DNA from: Nonlabens sp.
GTDB taxonomy: Bacteria; Bacteroidota; Bacteroidia; Flavobacteriales; Flavobacteriaceae
Direction of reading: 5' to 3'
Assembly: GCA_023301395.1 (NCBI GenBank)
Contig: JALZUY010000146.1
Span: 1 to 8,353 of the forward strand
DNA: 8,353 nucleotides
Part shown: in pieces, positions 6,198-8,353 of the stretch
Layout of the letters: each line of letters starts with the position of its first letter
Numbering within the stretch: the first letter of the stretch is position 1
Translations under genes and position numbers: made by a program
Notes under the pieces: model-generated
Seen by the model: only the letters and a program-made list of their open reading frames with translations
Told to the model about the DNA's origin: nothing
Databases searched by the model: none

Positions 6198-6251
6198 ATA
6201 ATTTCAAATACTATCTAAGTAATTAGTTTGATAACTAGTTCTATTTCAATA

Positions 6252-6301
6252 CAACCCCTTATAAGGGACAGGCTATTTCAAAATAGCCTCGTAGGTTGCA
6301 C
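6252..6301 (+). repeat. Structured 50-bp repeat, copy B
   Basis: This is the better-folded copy. CAACC (6252-6256) pairs with GGTTG (6294-6298) as a closing stem. CCCTTATAAGGG (6256-6267) is a perfect 12-bp palindrome. GGCTATTTCAAAATAGCC (6271-6288) is a perfect inverted repeat of 8 bp around CA. A -7-like TTAGTTTG (6223-6230, one mismatch) sits 21 bases upstream, almost the same distance as for copy A. The distance between the starts of the two copies is 172 bp. Confidence 0.8.
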
Positions 6302-6311
6302 AGAAGCCTCT

Positions 6312-6464
6312 ATGGAGTTCTTTGGAGGTAGCGAAGATTCTGAAAGATTACAAGAATGTATTTGCTTAACTAAGCAGCTAGATTTTATGTACTCATTACG
6401 TAGAATGATTTATGATCTAGGGATTATATTTTATCAAAATAAAATTGATGATGAGGAAGAATAG
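6312..6464 (+). CDS. Small hypothetical protein (doubtful)
   Basis: The ATG at 6312 opens 50 codons ending in TAG at 6462-6464. The product begins MEFFGGSEDSERLQ, has a hydrophobic middle (MIYDLGIIFYQN) and ends in an acidic tail (DDEEE). I do not recognise it. The frame is open further upstream, to an ATG at 6228, but that would translate repeat copy B, so the internal ATG is preferred. There is no clear ribosome-binding site, and the ATG lies at the loop of a small hairpin (AGAA at 6302-6305 with TTCT at 6318-6321; CTC at 6308-6310 with GAG at 6315-6317). It is on the same strand as hipBA but 138 bp away. It could be a real small gene, the remnant of a longer one, or a chance ORF. Confidence 0.35.
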   Translation: MEFFGGSEDSERLQECICLTKQLDFMYSLRRMIYDLGIIFYQNKIDDEEE

Positions 6465-6488
6465 TTGATTTATAAACTCATTGTTAAT

Positions 6489-6525
6489 GATTGGTTACTT
6501 TCTATAAATGATAAATTAACCAATC
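6489..6525. repeat. Inverted repeat between the small ORF and hipB
   Basis: GATTGGTTA (6489-6497) and TAACCAATC (6517-6525) are perfect 9-bp inverted copies around 19 bases. No T-run follows on either strand, so this is not a clear terminator. It could be a protein-binding site or an RNA hairpin at the end of the small ORF transcript. Confidence 0.5.
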
Positions 6526-6547
6526 CTAAAACATTTAAAAAAACCAA

Positions 6548-6592
6548 TATATTAGTATTAAAGATGCTTATTAGGTATATTTGACTAATATA
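6548..6592 (+). promoter_or_regulatory. hipBA promoter with flanking operator-like inverted repeat
   Basis: TATATTTG (6576-6583) is a full -7 box match, with a -33-like TTAG (6552-6555) 20 bases upstream. The start would be near 6590, about 13 bases before the hipB ATG. TATATTAGT (6548-6556) and ACTAATATA (6584-6592) are perfect 9-bp inverted copies that overlap the -33 box and directly follow the -7 box. A HipB dimer or tetramer binding both arms would block the promoter, which is the usual autoregulation of hipBA operons; the assignment here is inferred. Confidence 0.5.
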
Positions 6593-6602
6593 ATAGTTAT
6601 TT

Positions 6603-6866
6603 ATGTTAAATGTAGTAACCATAAAAGATGTAAAGGTAAAGATTGGTGAGACTTGTAAGCAGTTACGTAAATCTAATAATCTATCTCGTGAAGAACTTGC
6701 TGAGACATTAGACATCTCTCGTGCTACCATTCAAAATATTGAATATGGTAAAAATGCCACGTTAGATAATGTTCTAAAAGTAGCTAATCACTTTGGATTC
6801 TTGCCATATATATTCAATGAAATAGATAAGGCAAATACGAGCCAAAACGACATCTCTTTATACTAA
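6603..6866 (+). CDS. hipB: HipB-type antitoxin, XRE/Cro-like HTH regulator
   Basis: This 87-residue protein has one helix-turn-helix domain of the Cro/C1 (XRE) type, about residues 14-70. The recognisable core runs from SREELAETLDISRATIQNIE to GKNATLDNVLKVANHFG. In HipBA systems this protein binds operators as a dimer, represses the operon and holds the HipA kinase inactive. The gene lies 3 bp upstream of hipA, in the standard antitoxin-first order, so the two are almost certainly co-translated. The ATG at 6603 follows an AT-rich leader without a Shine-Dalgarno site. The tail after residue 75 (DKANTSQNDISLY) is polar and probably flexible, as in other HipB proteins. The target site is probably the inverted repeat bracketing the promoter upstream. 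Confidence 0.9.
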   Translation: MLNVVTIKDVKVKIGETCKQLRKSNNLSREELAETLDISRATIQNIEYGKNATLDNVLKVANHFGFLPYIFNEIDKANTSQNDISLY

Positions 6867-6869
6867 AAT

Positions 6870-8135
6870 ATGGCTAGAGAAAAAATCATAGATATTATTG
6901 TGTTTAATGAGGAAATTGGCAAACTGGGCTATGACCTTGATCAAAGTAAAGCCTTTTTTCAATACAATCCAGATTTCTTAGAATCAGGAAAGTACAAGAA
7001 CTTATTCCCTTTCATTTTCAAACGAACTAAGCCTGCACAAGTTTTCACAGAGTTTCATCAGGACACTTTTCAAGGATTACCACCTATGATTGCCGATTCA
7101 TTACCAGATACCTTTGGTAATATCATATTTCAAGAATGGCTAACCGCTAGAGGAATTCAAAAAGTGACACCATTAGAACAATTAGCCTATGTTGCTGATC
7201 GTGGCATGGGAGCGCTAGAATACAAGCCTATTAAACAGTTACCTAATACTTCTAAAGTTGATATCGATGAAGTAATCTCTATACTAGAAAAAGTCTTAAA
7301 GCTAAAAGAAGACACTTCAGGTAAAGATCTAAGTGAGCTGTCTCTTTTAAACATTTTCAAAATAGGAACTTCAGCTGGTGGTGCCAGGCCTAAAATTCTA
7401 ATTTCAGAACATATAGAAACTGGAGCCATTATAGCAGGTGATAAAGAAATTAGTGATGACTACAACCACTACTTAGTAAAGCTTCATCTAGATGATAGTG
7501 ATGGCTACAATAAAGAAAAAGTAGAATATGCCTACTACTTACTAGCGCAGGAAATAGGAATTGATATGATGCCTTCTAAACTCATAGAAAACAAACATTT
7601 TGCTACATTACGTTATGACAGACAGAATGGAGAAAAACAACACGTACTTACAGTAACCGGTTTAACAGGTTGGAACTTTAAAAGCCAACCCGAGAACTCC
7701 AGTTATGAAAACGTATTCAAATTAGCACTAGCTCTTAAAGTACCTCACAAAGATGTGCAGCAACTGTTCAAGCGCATGGTATTTAATCTCATTTTTAAAA
7801 ATGTAGATGACCATCTTAAAAATCACAGTTTTATCTATAACAAAGAAACTGATAGCTGGAATCTAAGTCCTGCTTACGACCTTACCTATGCGTTAAATCC
7901 ATTATTTACTTTTAAAACGACCTCAAGAGCTTTATCCATCAATGGAAAACGTACTGATATCTCACTTAAAGATGTATTAATAATTGCTGAAGAGTTTGCC
8001 ATTAAGAATCCTAAAGGGATTATTAAGGATGTACAAGCATTGACTCCTAGATGGTCGGTTCTTGCAGCTGAACTAGAAATTCCTCAAAAAATTAAGGATA
8101 GAATTTATAGTGATTTTGATCAATTTGAATATTAG
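6870..8135 (+). CDS. hipA: HipA-type serine/threonine kinase toxin
   Basis: This 421-residue toxin kinase of the HipA family compares with about 440 residues in E. coli. The N-terminal subdomain (about 1-115) includes GLPPMIADSLPDTFGN, typical of the family. The kinase part has all key elements: the Gly/Ser-rich loop GTSAGGARPK with S168 (corresponding to the autophosphorylated Ser150 of E. coli) and K175, an ATP-binding lysine K204 in YLVKLHLD, and the catalytic loop NVDDHLKNH with D313 and N318. The metal-binding D337 lies in SPAYDLTY. It therefore looks active. The E. coli enzyme phosphorylates glutamyl-tRNA synthetase, stopping translation and giving persistence; the target here may differ. 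The TAG at 8133-8135 overlaps the stop codon of a convergent gene. The neighbours are hipB (3 bp upstream) and the repeat region, consistent with an accessory locus. Confidence 0.95.
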   Translation: MAREKIIDIIVFNEEIGKLGYDLDQSKAFFQYNPDFLESGKYKNLFPFIFKRTKPAQVFTEFHQDTFQGLPPMIADSLPDTFGNIIFQEWLTARGIQKVTPLEQLAYVADRGMGALEYKPIKQLPNTSKVDIDEVISILEKVLKLKEDTSGKDLSELSLLNIFKIGTSAGGARPKILISEHIETGAIIAGDKEISDDYNHYLVKLHLDDSDGYNKEKVEYAYYLLAQEIGIDMMPSKLIENKHFATLRYDRQNGEKQHVLTVTGLTGWNFKSQPENSSYENVFKLALALKVPHKDVQQLFKRMVFNLIFKNVDDHLKNHSFIYNKETDSWNLSPAYDLTYALNPLFTFKTTSRALSINGKRTDISLKDVLIIAEEFAIKNPKGIIKDVQALTPRWSVLAAELEIPQKIKDRIYSDFDQFEY

Positions 8136-8353
8136 TCCACACAAACCCACTTCTCAATCATATAACCAGTAATCGGTTTCAATGTTTTACCTGTTTCAGG
8201 ATGCAAACCTAGATCAGTGAAATATTCTAATTCCTTTTTCTTATTCCTTCCGTACCAGTAACGCACGCTATTATCATTATTGAAGAAAACCCATCTCGTG
8301 ATTTTTTCTTTCCATTATCGGCGCAACAAACTGTTGAGGCTTTGAAAGCTCTT
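8132..8353 (-). pseudogene. 3' part of a hypothetical gene, apparently frameshifted
   Basis: On the minus strand, 60 codons from 8314 to 8135 followed by TAA (8132-8134) encode a protein-like C-terminus: RWVFFNNDNSVRYWYG, then ELEYFTDLGLHPETGK, ending IEKWVCVD. There is no usable start codon, and the frame is closed upstream by a TAA at 8315-8317. The neighbouring frame at the edge reads ELSKPQQFVAPIMERK and joins this one if the A6 tract (T6 at 8302-8307 on the plus strand) were one base shorter, giving MERKITRWVFF. This suggests a one-base insertion, a sequencing error or a phase-variable tract. I do not recognise the family. The stop codon overlaps that of convergent hipA. The 5' part lies beyond the window. 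Confidence 0.5.

Larger units (their letters stand above)
6067..6200 (+). ncRNA. Possible small RNA containing repeat copy A
   Basis: This is an inferred transcript from the predicted start near 6067 to just past the hairpin at 6168-6197. It would be about 130 nt long with the folded copy A in its 5' half. The only frame in it is a 37-codon ORF (6046-6159) that starts upstream of the predicted start site and looks like no protein I know. The call rests only on promoter, folding and hairpin; no known RNA family was recognised. Confidence 0.22.

Noticed and set aside
6080..6301. CRISPR array or integron attC sites
   Set aside because: Only two imperfect copies occur, 172 bp apart, with no regular spacers or cas genes. 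The GTTGCAC end does not fit the GTTRRRY box of attC and there is no integrase.
6080..6464. Type III (ToxIN-like) toxin-antitoxin
   Set aside because: The downstream toxin is a HipA kinase with its own HipB antitoxin, not an endoribonuclease, and the repeats are not a tandem array.
6470..6730. 86-codon minus-strand ORF
   Set aside because: It overlaps the hipBA promoter region and the start of hipB on the opposite strand; the composition is that of AT-rich shadow translation.
7187..7429. 80-codon minus-strand ORF inside hipA
   Set aside because: Shadow of hipA, which has a complete set of family motifs.

Overview
This AT-rich window most likely comes from the chromosome of a marine Flavobacteriaceae bacterium (Bacteroidota). 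The evidence is the typical flavobacterial proteins (a TPR-LytS type kinase with a LytTR regulator, DUF4268, a flavobacterial MnmE), promoter-like TAnnTTTG boxes, A-rich leaders instead of Shine-Dalgarno sites, and two copies of the palindrome GCTTTCGCGAAAGC. I associate that palindrome with marine flavobacterial genomes from memory; I could not search for it. The genus cannot be fixed from this sequence.

Left part (1-3290, minus strand): a sensory histidine kinase gene and a LytTR response-regulator gene overlap by 8 bp. A short gap follows, then the 5' part of a lipoprotein gene that runs off the left edge. The kinase has a periplasmic TPR-like sensor, one membrane span and a cytoplasmic LytS-type kinase core. 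The lipoprotein may be surface exposed and could be a target of the system.

Middle (3291-5951): a small FMN-type nitroreductase and a DUF4268 gene converge with abutting stop codons. Two arrays of a degenerate 8-bp repeat follow, then mnmE, the tRNA-modification GTPase. MnmE carries one copy of the flavobacterial palindrome translated in frame. The last 18 bp of mnmE nearly match the attachment site used by SGI1-type integrative elements, so the sequence downstream is a plausible insertion site.

Right part (5952-8353): this looks accessory. A 360-bp stretch without a convincing gene holds a good promoter and two 50-bp copies of a structured repeat (43/50 identical), each able to fold into a closing stem plus hairpins, with a terminator-like hairpin between them. 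A doubtful 50-codon ORF follows. Next comes a hipB-hipA toxin-antitoxin operon with all key HipA kinase residues present and a 9-bp inverted repeat bracketing its promoter. The window ends in the 3' part of a convergent gene that appears frameshifted at an A6 tract.

The best candidate for something undescribed is the pair of structured repeats at 6080-6301, with its own promoter, between mnmE and hipBA.
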